A DNA stretch of 64,000 nucleotides from Aricia agestis (lineage: Eukaryota > Arthropoda > Insecta > Lepidoptera > Lycaenidae). Each line of letters opens with the position of its first letter. The first letter of the stretch is position 1. The stretch covers positions 270,501-334,500 of the forward strand of contig NC_056417.1 of NCBI RefSeq assembly GCF_905147365.1, given 5' to 3'. Of the stretch, positions 12,110-23,639 are shown piece by piece. The notes below the pieces were generated by a model. It had not been told where the DNA came from and ran no database searches. It was given only the letters and a program-made list of their open reading frames with translations. Both the position numbers and the translations under genes were made by a program.

Positions 12110-13265
12110 TATTGTTTGCACTAATTTTTTTTTTGACTATCATTAATATTTATTGTTTGTTTTTCAGGTATCATCTCAGTCTCGTGAGTGGAAGGTTTAA
12201 GGATATGTTGGCGACTTCTACGGAATTCTCCCTGTGGCGACGTAATGACAAAACTACGAGGCTCACTACACGTTTCAGAGACTATACCAGGAACCCAAAC
12301 ACTGTGTGGCTTATGTTTAAAATATACTTTATCACCCTTACTAATTTTTGGTAAAGACTTGGAATGTTCATTATAATAAAGTGTTGAATATGACCGTTGT
12401 TTATCTATGTATTCTTTTAATTTATCAAAATCAATTAGTTAGGTGACAATTGACGATCAGAAACAGGTAACTTAGTGCGTAATTGTCTAGACATGGACAG
12501 TTGTGCAGGTGAATACCCTGACTTCTTCGGAGTGTTTCTATATAATAACAAAGCGAGGTATGGATCAGTCTTATCTGAATTACATTTCTTTAACATTTGT
12601 TTAATTGTACCAATTGTACGCTCAACCATACCATTGGATCTACTTAAATACGGACTTGATGTATTGAACTTAATATTCCAATTTTTAGTAAATTTCTTAA
12701 ATTCCTCACTACCGAAAGGTGGGCCATTATCAGATATAATAAATTCAGGTATTCCCTGTCTGGCAAAAATTGACTTTAAGTGATTTATAACATTTGTTGC
12801 ATTTGAGCCCGAGTTTAGTAATGCTAGTTCTACATTTTTTGAAAAATAATCTACAACAATTAGGTATTTTAAATTATTAAAATCAAATATATCAATACCG
12901 ACTTTGTTCCAGGGCAACAACTTGTATTCATGATGTAAAATAGGTTCTTTACTGTTATTTCTACGATATGTTAAGCATATGTGACATTGATTTACAAATT
13001 TTTCTATATCGTTATTCATATTTGGCCAATACACGGTTGATTTTGCTAATGCAATACAACTATTAATACCCTGATGACCTTCATGTGCTAATTTTAATAC
13101 ATATTCCCTCATTGACTCAGGGATAACGATTTTATCTGACATAAAAAGTATGTTATCTATTACATGAAGTTTGTCTTTTAATGAAAAATATATTCTTAAG
13201 GATTGACTGACAGATTTTTTATGTTCTGGCCATCCATATTGACAATACTGAGCAATTTTACTATG
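12110..13265 (-). pseudogene. gypsy integrase region
   Basis: The open stretch 13142-12435 (235 codons) carries the zinc-binding domain (HEGH...CHIC, an HHCC finger) and the DDE catalytic core: GIDIFDF supplies the first D, SDNGPPF the second, and the E lies in NGMVERTIGTIK. In-frame sequence continues upstream to about 13265. After the stop at 12435, a frame-shifted stretch down to about 12110 looks like the C-terminal integrase domain (…KGDKVYFKH…VWVPGIV…). One frameshift therefore breaks an otherwise intact integrase. Confidence 0.88.
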
Positions 13266-13832
13266 CGCTCGCTAAACGGTAATTCTGCATTACATGCATT
13301 ACGTGCTGTAATGCACGAATTATCGTGTATTGCAGTGAATGATGCGAATTACATGCAAACTACGTGCTGTACAACGTGCTGTACATTGAATGACAACTTC
13401 TTTAATTTTTCAGCACGACATGAGTCACGTGCTGTAATTCACGCATGATCGTTTATTGTAGTGAATGACGCGAATGACATGCAAACTACGTGCTGTACAT
13501 TGATTTACAAGTGGTTTAATTTTTCGTCATGCAATAATGCAGCGGATCGCGCGATCGGCATGTCATCGGCATGCCCATGGGACAACTCAGTTCCAGGGTG
13601 GTGCTCCCGAACACTTAAAAAATTATGCGCTTCTTTGAACAGGGCATACAAACTGTTAATGTGCGCAAAATTAATAAATCAAATAATATATTTTGCCATA
13701 ATATAATATTTTATTGCTAATAAATAACTTTTGGACGAATATAGGCTGATATGATGATGATGATGATGAAATAACTTTTTCAATTTAATTTATACAAAAA
13801 ACGTCGGTAAGTATTTACAAGAACGTATCGTG

Positions 13833-14160
13833 ATCTCCGTGGTCCGGTGGTTTAGCGTGGTCGTGGGTTTGATTCTCGCGTTGGAAACAATATTTTATTT
13901 CCAAGATTGGTTAGGACAATGCAGGCTGATCACCTAATCGTCTGACAAGTAATGATCCATGCGTCGGATGGGCATGTAAAAAGTCGGCCCTGCGCCTGAT
14001 CTTTCGCCAGTCGTGTCGTTCTTTCGGCCCACTGGGCTAGGAGAGTAAAAGGAATAGAGAGTATACCTACTCTTGTGTACTGGGCACACATTTGAGCACT
14101 ATAAAATTACTCCTGTGGGATGATCTCAATGAAACCGGCCACCGTCACCGAAACCGGTGT
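13833..14160 (+). mobile_element. tRNA-headed SINE
   Basis: The 5' part resembles a tRNA promoter region (CTCCGTGGTCCGGTGG as A box, GTGGGTTTGATTCTCGC as B box). The body contains GATCCATGCGTCGGATGG and ends with ACCGTCACCGAAACCGGTG. A second copy lies on the minus strand at 23283-23632 with the same layout. The internal RNA polymerase III boxes and shared unrelated body are typical of SINEs. Confidence 0.75.
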
Positions 14161-14222
14161 GGGAAACCGGAAATATTTGTACAATAATTTATTCAAGGTG
14201 CAATGAATAAGATTATCATCAT

Positions 14223-15153
14223 AAAAAAACTTGAGAGGTGTCAAGGGACACCCGGATGGAACGAAGGTCCAGTTTACATATTATACTAGTTACTTTAACA
14301 ACTATAGCAAAAATGCTAAATAGTTGTAAGCCGTGCGGTAGTGCTTGTTTCTCTCCCCCTCTCTGGCATTGAACAGTGCGGTGAAGCGACGTCTATTTTT
14401 GAGTGTAGGGGAACTGCATGCAAAACGGACCATGCAGGCAAAACGGAACGGTTAAATTACTTGAAACCTACTAGGGCCATCTATTTGCTAGGTAACGCTA
14501 CTAATTACTCGGGCGGCGGGCCCTTCCCGTTCTCGGTCATTGCAGGCGAAACTGTCATACGGAACAGCGGATTTTTATTGCGGTTAAATATTTTTTTCAC
14601 ATTTTGATGTAAAAAACACAATTTTTGACCAATCCGCACTTTTGTTGTAATTAATATTTTCTATTTAATGATATGACACAGTGGTCGGCATGATTTTAAC
14701 TTTAATATAGTATGTAAAGAATGAAAGGGGTAAAACGGTTAACTTCAAAATGTGACATTTATTCATGAGAACCTAAAAACAAAAAAGACGGGTGCGGTGC
14801 ATGATTTGTCTCCTCTAGGCACATTGTAGTTTAGTTGTACACAACATTTATTTGTAAAAGGTATTCCCCAAATGACATATGCATTGGGACCATTTTGCCC
14901 TTTACCGTGGTCCATTTTACCTTCACACGCAGGCAAAATCGCCTGTGTGATTAATAGGAATTGTAGAGTGATTAATAATAAAGATATTATATAAAATTTT
15001 TAATAGTAAAGCTATATTTGTTGATGTAAGACGAGTTTTGCCTTAAATATACAATTTTGCCTTCAGTTCCCCTATACAGGTTTTTATTACTTACATAAGA
15101 AATAATACCTATCTAAGCCCGGGTGTCCTTTGACACCTCTCAAGTTTTTTTTT
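14223..15153. mobile_element. DNA transposon or MITE with ~33-bp TIRs
   Basis: The left end (14223-14255) reads AAAAAAACTTGAGAGGTGTC..., and the right end (15118-15153) is its reverse complement with few mismatches. The ~930-bp body has only an 88-codon ORF without recognisable domains, so it is probably non-autonomous. Confidence 0.7.
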
Positions 15154-15481
15154 TGTTTATTTTCCGTTATTATGGTGTGTGAAATATTTTAGTGAAATTA
15201 TACATTTATTCGAGCTAAATTTTTTTTTTAATTTTGGCAGTTTAGAGTTTAGACTGAAATGTTTCTTAAAATGTTTAACCTAAACTTGGTACTACTAATA
15301 TATATTCTGTGCCTAAACATAAATTAAAAAAATATATACTTATCGGATATAATAGGTATGTGTTTTTTTTTCTTCTGTTCTGAATTTCGAAATTTAATAA
15401 TAGAATAGAGAAGGAGATAATTTTCCGAGCTCCACGCGGTAACTTGTTTTCGCATTTCTTTTATTTCATTTTATTAGTTTA

Positions 15482-16132
15482 CTAGCTGTTGCCCGCGACT
15501 TCGTCCGCATGGACTTCAGTTTATAGCGCGCGGTGTCAATAAAATTGGTGTCAAAAGCTTTTTAAAACCCTGGTACCCCTTAAATCAAAATACCCAAAAC
15601 AGCCGTGTAGTGTGCACAAAATGTTTTTTTTTTAATTAAACTTTTTTATACCTTTTAAAGCTTATTTAGCGTTACACAACTTAGCTGCATAATGCATTAC
15701 ACAACTTTAGCTTTGCCCAATAGCCAATACCCATAGGCCATAAACTATTTAGTATTTATTATTGGTAGGAAATTGTTCCTGATTTCTATGTTGGTACGTA
15801 AGTTATTTAATAACGTGTATAACAATCGAAAGAATCGAAATATTAAGTCAACATGGTACCACCTGTTATAGAAATACATATGAGCAAGCAATAGCGCGAT
15901 CTAGGCGACTCTTGGCGCCATCTGTTCCAGTTTTTGGAACTAACTTAATTTGAACAAATTTACGCATAAACACCCCCTTACAACCCTTTTTTCCAGTAAG
16001 AAGTAGCCTATGTCCTTTCTCAGGCTTTAGACTATCTGTGTACAAAATTTCATTACAATCGGTTCAGTAGTTTTGGCGTGAAAGCGAGACAGACAGACAG
16101 AGATACTTTTGCATTTATAATATTAGTATAGA
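15482..16132 (-). mobile_element. Helitron (non-autonomous), complete copy
   Basis: On the minus strand it begins TCTATACTAATATTATAAATG and ends with the hairpin and CAACAGCTAG. It is about 651 bp and noncoding, with a short GACA run near the 5' end. It is the intact reference for the copy split by the gypsy element. Confidence 0.85.
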
Positions 16133-16459
16133 ACGTGTACAACAATCGAAAGAATCGAAAAATCTAGCTTAACATGGTACCACCTCTTATAGAAATACGC
16201 ATGAGCAAGCAATAGCGCGATCTAGGGGACTCTTGGCGCCATCTATTTTGAGTTTTTGGAACTAACTTAATTTGACCAAATTTACGCATTTTCACCCCCT
16301 TACAACCCTCTTTTCCAGTTAAAAAGTAGCCTATGTCCTTTCTCAGGCTTTAGACTATCTGTGTACAAAATTTCATTACAATCGGTTCAGTAGTTTTGGC
16401 GTGAAAGCGAGACAGACAGACAGACAGAGATACTTTCGCATTTATAATATTAGTATAGA
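16133..16459 (-). repeat. tandem partial copy of the Helitron 5' half
   Basis: Immediately next to the complete Helitron, its 5' ~327 bp is repeated in the same orientation (ACGTGTACAACAATCG... to the terminal AATATTAGTATAGA), with about 90% or better identity by eye. The 3' terminus is absent. This adds a second 5' end in tandem. Confidence 0.8.
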
Positions 16460-16499
16460 TTAATTTACGTTTTAGTTTTATTGTTCAATATAGTGTTTT

Positions 16500-17280
16500 A
16501 ATATGTAACTTCTTTCAATACATATATGTATCTATCTAATATCACAGCTAATATATAAAAATAAGTCTTGGTTTCCTTCCTGACGCTATAACTCCAGAAC
16601 GCACGAACCGATTTCCACGATTTTGCATTCGTTGGAAAGGTCTCGGGCTCCGTGAGGTTTATAAAACAAAAAAAAATCAGAAAAACCTCAAGAGAAAAGC
16701 AGGAAAACTGGGTAAACAGGCAAAACAACATTTGCCGGGACAGCTAGTACTTATTATAAAACAAAGTCGCTTTTTTTCCCTCATGTCCCTTTGTGCCCTT
16801 TAATCTTTAAAACTGCGCAACGGATTTTGATGATTTTCTCAGTGTTAGATAGCCCATTTATCGAGGAAGGCTATAGGCTATATTTTATCACGCTAAGACT
16901 AATAGGAGCGAAGAAATAGATGAAAATGATAGTGGAAAATTATTTGAAAGGGCTAACTTGAACGCGCTAATCTCAGGAACTACTGGTCCGATTTGAAAAA
17001 TTCTTTCAATGTTAGATAGTCCATTTATTGAGGAAGTCTATAGGCTATATTTTATCACGCTAAGACTAATAGAAGAATGCGGAAAAAACGGAGGAAATAA
17101 TTTGAAAGGGCTTATCTCGCGAACTACTGCGGCAATTTTTATGTTATTTGGCACAGATAAGAAGTAGCCCACGTGAAGGATCATAGGCTATCGATTTTAT
17201 AAAATATATAGCCACTAAAAAACTGATTTTAGTGGCTATATATTTTATACCTACCCGTGCGACGCCAGGGCGGGTCGCTA
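16500..17280. mobile_element. degenerate Helitron fragments
   Basis: One fragment ends GCCGGGACAGCTAGTA near 16751. Another starts ATTATAAAACAAAGTCGC at about 16755 and has internally duplicated blocks (GTTAGATAGCCCATTTATCGAGG twice). A strong hairpin around TATATAGCCACTAAAA occurs at about 17198-17250. All are noncoding remnants. Confidence 0.55.
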
Positions 17281-17717
17281 ATTTTAATTAACTTGTTATT
17301 AACACGAGTGTGTTTTTTATGACAAAAGCCCCGCCACCCGTGTACAGACACCAGCACTAAATTTTAATTATTATTTTTAATAGTTTATAACATAAATTAT
17401 AATAATTAGTTTTTAATAGTTTATAATATAAATTATAAACTATAATTTAGAAGGGAATAGGGTAAGGGATTGGGCCTCCGGTAAACTCACTCACTCGGCG
17501 AAACACAGCGCAAGCGCTGTTTCATGCCGGTTTTCTGTGAGAACGTGGTATTTCTCCGGTCGAGCCGGCCCATTCGTGCCGAAGCATGGCTCTCCCACGT
17601 ATTTTTTAGTTTAGTAAATAACATTATTATACTCTTGAATTATCCTCCTGAATTATCATGCTGCATGATGAAAAATGAACGTTCATCATGCAGCATGTAA
17701 TTCACGTAAATGAATGG

Positions 17718-18578
17718 TCATGCTGAATTACCGTGTACGGGGTACTTAAGAGTAGGGTCATCATTAGTGTACTTTCTAATTTCTTGAAGTTTTTCTTGAC
17801 TGACTGATAAATTTGACATAATGTAATTGACATGTAAATCTAGGTCATTTTCTAGATCTAATAGAGTTGTTTCTTTAAGTGCTGCTCTAGATAATGTATC
17901 GGCTATGAACAAAAAACGACCAGGTTTGTATATTACATTAAGTGCATAGGGCTGAAGACGTAACATAATTCTTTGTAACCTAGCAGGAATGTCATATAAC
18001 GCTTTTTTAAACAATGTAATAAGAGGCTTGTGGTCTGTTTCTACTGTTATTGTTCTACCATATATGTACTGGTGGAATTTAGTACATCCGAACAAGATAG
18101 ACATAAGTTCTTTCTCAATTTGGGAATAGTTTTGTTGACATTTTGTTAGTGATGCTGAGGCATAGGCTATTGGTTGCTTCTCATGCATCAACACGGCACC
18201 AAGAGCATCTTTTGCTGCATCAACTGACATAGTGATTTCTTTACTTGGGTCATAATAAGTAAGTACTGGGGCAGAACAAATAAGCTTTTTTATTTTATTG
18301 AATTCTGCTTCATGTTGTTCTGACCATGACCATTCTGTATGTTTAGACAAAAGAGTTCTCAAAAGACTGTTTTCCTTAGAAAAATTAGGAATGATCCATT
18401 CATTATAGATCTAAGGTAGTTGACCATACCGAAAAATCTTTGAAGGTCATTGACACAAGTAGGTTTGGGCATGTCACAAATAGCTTTCACTTTAGCTTGA
18501 TCGACTTGGACACCTTGTTTACTAAAAATATGTCCCAAATATTTGACTTCTGGGGCACATATTACTGACTTTTCTAAG
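17718..18578 (-). pseudogene. gypsy RT 3' end and RNase H
   Basis: The open stretch 18362-17718 encodes the RNase H domain: VDAAKDALGAVL (catalytic D), IEKELMSILFG (catalytic E), VETDHKPL (catalytic D) and FIADTLSRA (DxLSR end motif). The preceding 18578-18363 codes the RT connection (YLGHIF, RFFGMVNYL) in shifted frames with a ~10-base insertion near 18400. The frame ends at the junction with the inverted-repeat insertion, so pol is split here. Confidence 0.88.
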
Positions 18579-20531
18579 CTAAGCTCTGCTAAGACTCTGT
18601 CTAAGAGCTCTGTCTAAGACTTTTAATAGAGTCTCATTGTGTTCCTCTAGAGTCTTACCATAAATAAGGAAATCATCCATCATAATTTTAACATTATTTA
18701 TGTCATTAAATCTTTTTACCATTTCTCTGTGAAATATTTCTGGTGCGGCATTGATACCAAAGGGAAGGCGGGTAAATCTATACCGTCCAAAGGGGGTAAT
18801 AAAAGTACACAGCCTTGATGAGGCATCAGACAAACTAAGCATCCAGAACCCTTTGTTAGCCTCTAGAGTGGTAAAATATTTTGCACCGGCAAGGTCTGAT
18901 TTAATTTCATCTAAAGTTGGGAATTGGTAATGTGATCTCATTATAGCTTTATTTAATTTCCGAGGATCTATACAGATACGTAGTTTACCATTCTTTTTAT
19001 TTGTTAATACTATTGAACTTACCCATTCAGTTGGCTCTTCGACACGACAAATTATTTTGTTTTTCTCTAGTTCGTCTAATTCTGCCTTGAGAGTGTTTTT
19101 AACTTGAAATGGAACTCTGCGGCATGCATCTATAGACGGAATAGCATCTGGTTTCAGTGTGAGATCACAACTGAAATCCTTTAGGCATCCTAGACCTTGG
19201 AAGAGGTCGCTGTAATCAGACATAATGGTATCACATGTGTTAATTGTAACATTGTGTACTCTTTTGATTAGTTTTAGCTTATTGCAAGACTCTCTACCTA
19301 GTATGTCCTGTCCGTCTAAATCTACTATGTGAAATTTAGCATTATGGGTACCTTTATTGTGACTAATTTGTAAAGTACATTGTCCAATGGTAGGTATAGT
19401 GTTTCCACTGTAGGTAGACAATGTATGACTACTTTTTACTAATACATCAGGAGACAGATTAAGTTTATGGAACGTTTTTAACGTTATGACATTAGTATCT
19501 GCACCCGTGTCAAGGAGAAAATTAATATTTACATTATTGACTTTGATATCGGCCCTCCAAGGGTCTGTACCTATATTGTTTATATGTATAGAGCCTAAAA
19601 AAATATTTCCTTTACCTTTGTAAGTATCTAATATTATGGGTTGTATCTGCATGTTTCGGCATACAGAGGCAAAATGATTGTACTTTCCGCATTTCTTACA
19701 TTTCACACCTTTAGCTGGGCATCTGAAGCGATGAACTTGCCCACACCGGTCGCAGACTTCTTGATTTGGGTTCTTTGACTGTCTTGAACTCCATGGCTTC
19801 GATTGTCTTGAAGTGCTGCGAGGTCTTGGATTGAATTTTGCTGTTCTCGGTGTCCTAGGTGTCGCTGTGCTTGACTGAACTCTGCCTACGAAGGTACTCT
19901 CTTCTAGAGTTTTGGATTGCTGCTTTGTCATCTCCATGGATCTAGCTACTAACTCAACTGCTTCGTTTAGTGTTTTAGGCTTCTTGACTAAAATCCTTTC
20001 CTTGATGTAATGATTATTCGAATTAAGGTTCCAGCTGAAGATATCTCTGACTAGGCTGTCCTCTTGGTCCTTGAAATTGCACAGTTTGCCTATATTTCTT
20101 AGATCTGTTACGTATTCATCGAGAGATTCGTCTGTCCCTTGACGTCGGTTGAACAGTCTATGTCTCTCCATGGTTATATTGGCTTGGGGAGTGAAGTGCG
20201 ACTCGAATTTTTTGATGAGATCTTCGAATGTGACTGTGTCTATGTCTACGTCTAATGAATAAAATATTGCTAGTGAGGCGTCTCCGATTAAATGTAAGAG
20301 AATCGCGACTTTGCGGGAATCCGGCTCTGCTTCGAGGCCGTTTGCTCGTAGATATAGTTTTAACTGTGTTATCCAATTTTTCCACATTAGCGGCATATTT
20401 GAGCTTTTAAGGTCTAGTGGATGTAGTGTTCCTGACCCGACTTGTATTTGATGTGGACTTCGACTTACATTTTGGGGAGGTTGCACACCCGCAGCCTGGC
20501 GTGGCAGAACTTCATCGACCATTTTGTGCAT
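18579..20531 (-). pseudogene. gypsy gag-protease-reverse transcriptase ORF
   Basis: A 650-codon frame starts 41 bases inside the 5' LTR and PBS. Residues ~45-220 are gag-like (retrotransposon capsid). Two zinc knuckles follow at ~258-292 (CDRCGQVHRFRC; CKKCGKYNHFASVC). The aspartic protease active site is LLDTGADTNVI near 340. The RT region is 470-640, with RLPFGINAAPEIF and a variant catalytic box MMDD in place of the usual Y-x-D-D form. Gag and pol are in one frame. A small duplication around CTCTGTCTAAGA (18590-18612) causes the early stop, so RT is truncated before the thumb and connection. Confidence 0.92.
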
Positions 20532-20560
20532 AATCTTGACTTATTTTTGTAGTTATATTT

Positions 20561-20572
20561 CTTCTGACACCA
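20561..20572 (-). other. gypsy primer-binding site
   Basis: On the minus strand TGGTGTCAGAAG directly follows the 5' LTR. TGGTGTCAG is complementary to the 3' end expected of some tRNA-Leu species (…CTGACACCA). The tRNA assignment is from memory; the position is exactly as expected. Confidence 0.7.
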
Positions 20573-20743
20573 TGTTATGATTTGTCCTTTGTTATTAAAA
20601 GACTATTTTTAAGTTATCTGTTTATTTTAACTTTATTACAATTCACATAAGACATGACGTACAGAAAGACTCATGGACGCCAGAAACAGGAATAAGAAGT
20701 GTGTTTTGACAATTGACAGATGTCAAAAACAGACTATATAATA
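20573..20743 (-). repeat. gypsy 5' LTR
   Basis: 171 bp, near-identical to 11304-11475. It is followed by the target duplication GGAAC and the continuation of the host Helitron. Confidence 0.9.
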
Positions 20744-21007
20744 GGAACTAACTTAATTTGAACAAATTTACGCATTTTCGCCCCCTTACAACCCTTTTTT
20801 CCAGTAAAAAAGTAGCCTATGTCCTTTCTCAGGCTTTAGACTATCTGTATACAAAATTTCATTACAATCGGTTCGGAAGTTTTGGCGTTTGGCGTGAAAG
20901 CGAGACTGACAGACAGATAGAGATACTTTTGGCGTTTGGCGTGAAAGCGAGACAGACAGACAGACAGACAGACAGAGATACTTTCGCATTTATAATATTA
21001 GTATAGA

Positions 21008-21178
21008 TTATGTGCACACTGCATAGCTGTTTTTGGGTATTTTGATTAATTAAGGGCCGCGCTACACCGGAAGCACTTACCAGGGTTTTAAAAAGTTTTT
21101 AAATTTGACACAAATTTTGTTGACACCGCGCGCTATAAACTAAAGTCCACGCAGACGATGTCGCGGGCAACAGCTAGT
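21008..21178 (+). mobile_element. Helitron 3'-end fragment, opposite orientation
   Basis: It ends TCGCGGGCAACAGCTAG followed by T, the same 3' terminus as the minus-strand copies but on the plus strand, abutting the 5' end of the split Helitron. Only the last ~170 bp are present. Confidence 0.7.
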
Positions 21179-21386
21179 TATGAATAAAAACAATATTATA
21201 TAGTAAAGTAGGTATGATTAGTTCTATTACAATAATAAAGTAAAAATTAAAACGCCATCTGTTTTCATATATTAGAATTAAAATGTTGATTGCATTGATA
21301 TATTTTCTGGATGGAATATAGGCCAACACGGTACACTCGAACTCCTTTATTTTAGAGCGCCTTCTGTTGTCAACTTGTCACATATA

Positions 21387-21739
21387 TTAGAAATGCAGTA
21401 GGAGTTCTATAAGATAAGATAGATTGATTATTATTATACCAAGTGATAATATTATTAAACATAATATTCTAACGTATTAAAAACTATAAACAAAAACATA
21501 CTAACTAATAAGTATGATTAGTTCTAGATTAGAACATTGAAAACTTTTTGTTCCGCCTGCGGGACTCGAACCCGGGATGAGCGCTGGCCACGCGCAATGC
21601 GAATTCATTTTCATCGATATTTTCATGGAAATAAGATATTTTCCCACATCAAAATGTAGCCTATGTCCTTTCTCAGACTCTAGAATAACTGTATACAAAA
21701 TTTCATTGCAATCGGTTCAGTAGTTTTGGCGTGAAAGCA

Positions 21740-21770
<31 letters not shown>

Positions 21771-22325
21771 GATACTTTCGCATTTATAATATTAGTATGG
21801 ATAGTATGGATTAGAAATGCAGTAGGAGTTCTACATAAGATAAGATAGATTGATTATTATTATACCAAGTGATAATATTATTAAACATAATATTCTAACG
21901 TATTAAAAACTATAAACAAAAACATACTAACTAATAAGTATGATTAGTTCTATGTTACAATAAAGTAAAAAATAAAACGCCATCTATTGAACCGTATTAG
22001 AACTAAAATGTTCATTCCATCGATATATTTCTGGATTTTTTATAATATTATACATAAAATATGTTTAAGATTTTTGAAATTTTATTTTAATACACATCCA
22101 AGACCCAGGAACATTGAAAACTTTTTGTTCCATCTGCGGGACTCGAACCCAGGACCCCCGGGATGAGCGCTGGCCACGCGCAATGCGAATTCATTTTCAT
22201 CGATATTTTCATGGAAATAAGATATTTTCCCACATCAAAATATAGCCTATGTCCTTTCTCAGACTCTAGAATAACTGTATACAAAATTTCATTGCAATCG
22301 GTTCAGTAGTTTTGGCGTGAAAGCA

Positions 22326-22356
<31 letters not shown>

Positions 22357-22885
22357 GATACTTTCGCATTTATAATATTAGTATGGATAGTATGGATTAG
22401 AAATGCAGTAGGAGTTCTACATAAGATAAGATAGATTGATTATTATTATACCAAGTGATAATATTATTAAACATAATATTCTAACGTATTAAAAACTATA
22501 AACAAAAACATACTAACTAATAAGTATGATTAGTTCTATGTTACAAATGGCGGAATAAAGTAAAAAATAAAACGCCATCTGTTGAATCGTATTAGAACTA
22601 AAATGTTCATTCCATCGATATATTTCTGGATTTTTTATAATATTATACATAAAATATGTTTAAGATTTTTGAAATTTTATTTTAATACACATCCAAGACC
22701 CAGGAACATTGAAAACTTTTTGTTCCGCCTGCGGGACTCGAACCCAGGACCCCCGGGATGAGCGCTGGCCACGCGCAATGCGAATTCATTTTCATCGATA
22801 TTTTCATGGAAATAAGATATTTTCCCACATCAAAATGTAGCCTATGTCCTTTCTCAGACTCTAGAATAATTTTGGCGTGAAAGCA

Positions 22886-22924
<39 letters not shown>

Positions 22925-22952
22925 GATACTTTCGCATTTATAATATTAGTAT
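21387..22952 (-). repeat. three tandem copies of a chimeric Helitron/SINE unit
   Basis: Direct repeats start at 21387, 21811 and 22397 (424, 586 and ~556 bp). Each unit contains a block with CCATCGATATATTTCTGG, a tRNA-like block (minus strand GGTTCGAGTCCCGCAGGCGG, followed by AACAAAAAGTTTTCAATGTTC), a GACA microsatellite, and ends in a Helitron 5' terminus (minus strand TCCATACTAATATTATAAATG). Unit 1 lacks about 165 bp between GATTAGTTCTA and GAACATTGAAAAC. Unit 3 lacks a short stretch before its GACA run. The units are very alike otherwise, so amplification is recent. Confidence 0.85.
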
Positions 22953-23282
22953 GAATTTTAAAAATCCGCTAGGTCGATCTCTCGATGATAGAATTGTATT
23001 TTGTATACAATGTGTTAAAATATTAACTTAGTTCAATGCACGGTTATGGCAATAAATGAAAAATTCGTGAAAATTAGATGCATCTTTGAGATTTTTTTCT
23101 ATCGAGAAAATTTTAAGATATCGTGTTTTTTGCTCAGATCGAATTCTCGGAAATATAATGTAGGATCTAATTTTAGAAAATGAAACAATTCGGGGCTTAT
23201 TTTCAAGTATAAAAGTGAATTATAAAATCGACAATTTAAGGTTAGTCGCCCCCTTAATGTTATAATAATAATAATAATAGCT

Positions 23283-23632
23283 CCCACACCGGTTTCGGTG
23301 ACGGTGGCCGGTTTCATTGAAACCAGGCCAGCTACGCAGGAGTAATTTTATAGTGCCCAAGTGTGTGCGCAGTACACAAGAGCACTCTCTATTCCTTTAC
23401 TCTCATAACCCAGTGGGACGGTAGACCGACACGACCGGCGAAAGATCAGGCGCAGGACCGACTTTTTACATGCCCATCCGACGCATGGATCATCTTACTT
23501 GTCAGACAATCAGGTGATCAGCCTGCATTGTCCTAACCAAACTTGGAAATAATTTGTTTCCAACGCGGGAATCAAACCCACGACCTCCCGAGTCAAGAGC
23601 CGCGCTCTATACCACTAGACCACGGAGGCGTT
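23283..23632 (-). mobile_element. tRNA-headed SINE, minus strand
   Basis: On the minus strand it starts GCCTCCGTGGTCTAGTGG and has the B-box region GTGGGTTTGATTCCCGC. It then continues through the same body as the 13833 copy (GATCCATGCGTCGGATGG) to ACCGTCACCGAAACCGGTG. Its tRNA head is better preserved than in the other copy. A short AAT/TAA tract borders its tail at about 23262-23279. Confidence 0.78.
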
Positions 23633-23639
23633 AATGTTA

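Larger units (their letters stand above)
13276..17734. mobile_element. ~4.5 kb inverted-repeat insertion inside gypsy pol
   Basis: The insertion separates RNase H (17718) from integrase (13265). The ends are ACGGTAATTCTGCAT and ATGCTGAATTACCGT, short imperfect terminal inverted repeats. The left part holds two degenerate direct repeats (about 13285-13420 and 13425-13530, with CAAACTACGTGCTGTAC). No transposase is recognised. It carries later insertions: a SINE at 13833, a TIR element at 14223, Helitrons at 15482-16459, Helitron debris to 17280, and a short repeat around 17480-17600. I could not identify a target duplication. Confidence 0.6.
11304..20743 (-). mobile_element. Ty3/gypsy LTR retrotransposon (degenerate, internally interrupted)
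   Basis: LTRs of 172 and 171 bp (11304-11475 and 20573-20743) are nearly identical and flanked by the 5-bp duplication GGAAC (11299-11303, 20744-20748). Read on the minus strand: LTR, primer-binding site, gag with zinc knuckles, protease, reverse transcriptase, RNase H, integrase, polypurine tract, LTR. No envelope gene is seen. Coding is broken by frameshifts near 18580, 18400 and 12435 and by a ~4.5 kb insertion at 13276-17734. A smaller noncoding repeat lies near 11690-11960. The element cannot move autonomously. Very similar LTRs imply a fairly recent insertion. Confidence 0.93.
10873..21007 (-). mobile_element. Helitron on minus strand, split by the gypsy element
   Basis: On the minus strand the element starts TCTATACTAATATTATAAATG (complement ending at 21007) and ends ...GGCAACAGCTAG at 10873. 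The two halves, 10873-11303 and 20749-21007, together match the intact copy at 15482-16132. They are separated by a complete LTR element flanked by the duplicated GGAAC. The half near 20749 has gained an extra run around the GACA repeats. Confidence 0.8.

Noticed and set aside
21720..22925. GACA short repeats considered as a CRISPR array
   Set aside because: They are a simple tetranucleotide microsatellite in a eukaryotic Helitron-derived tandem array; no spacers.
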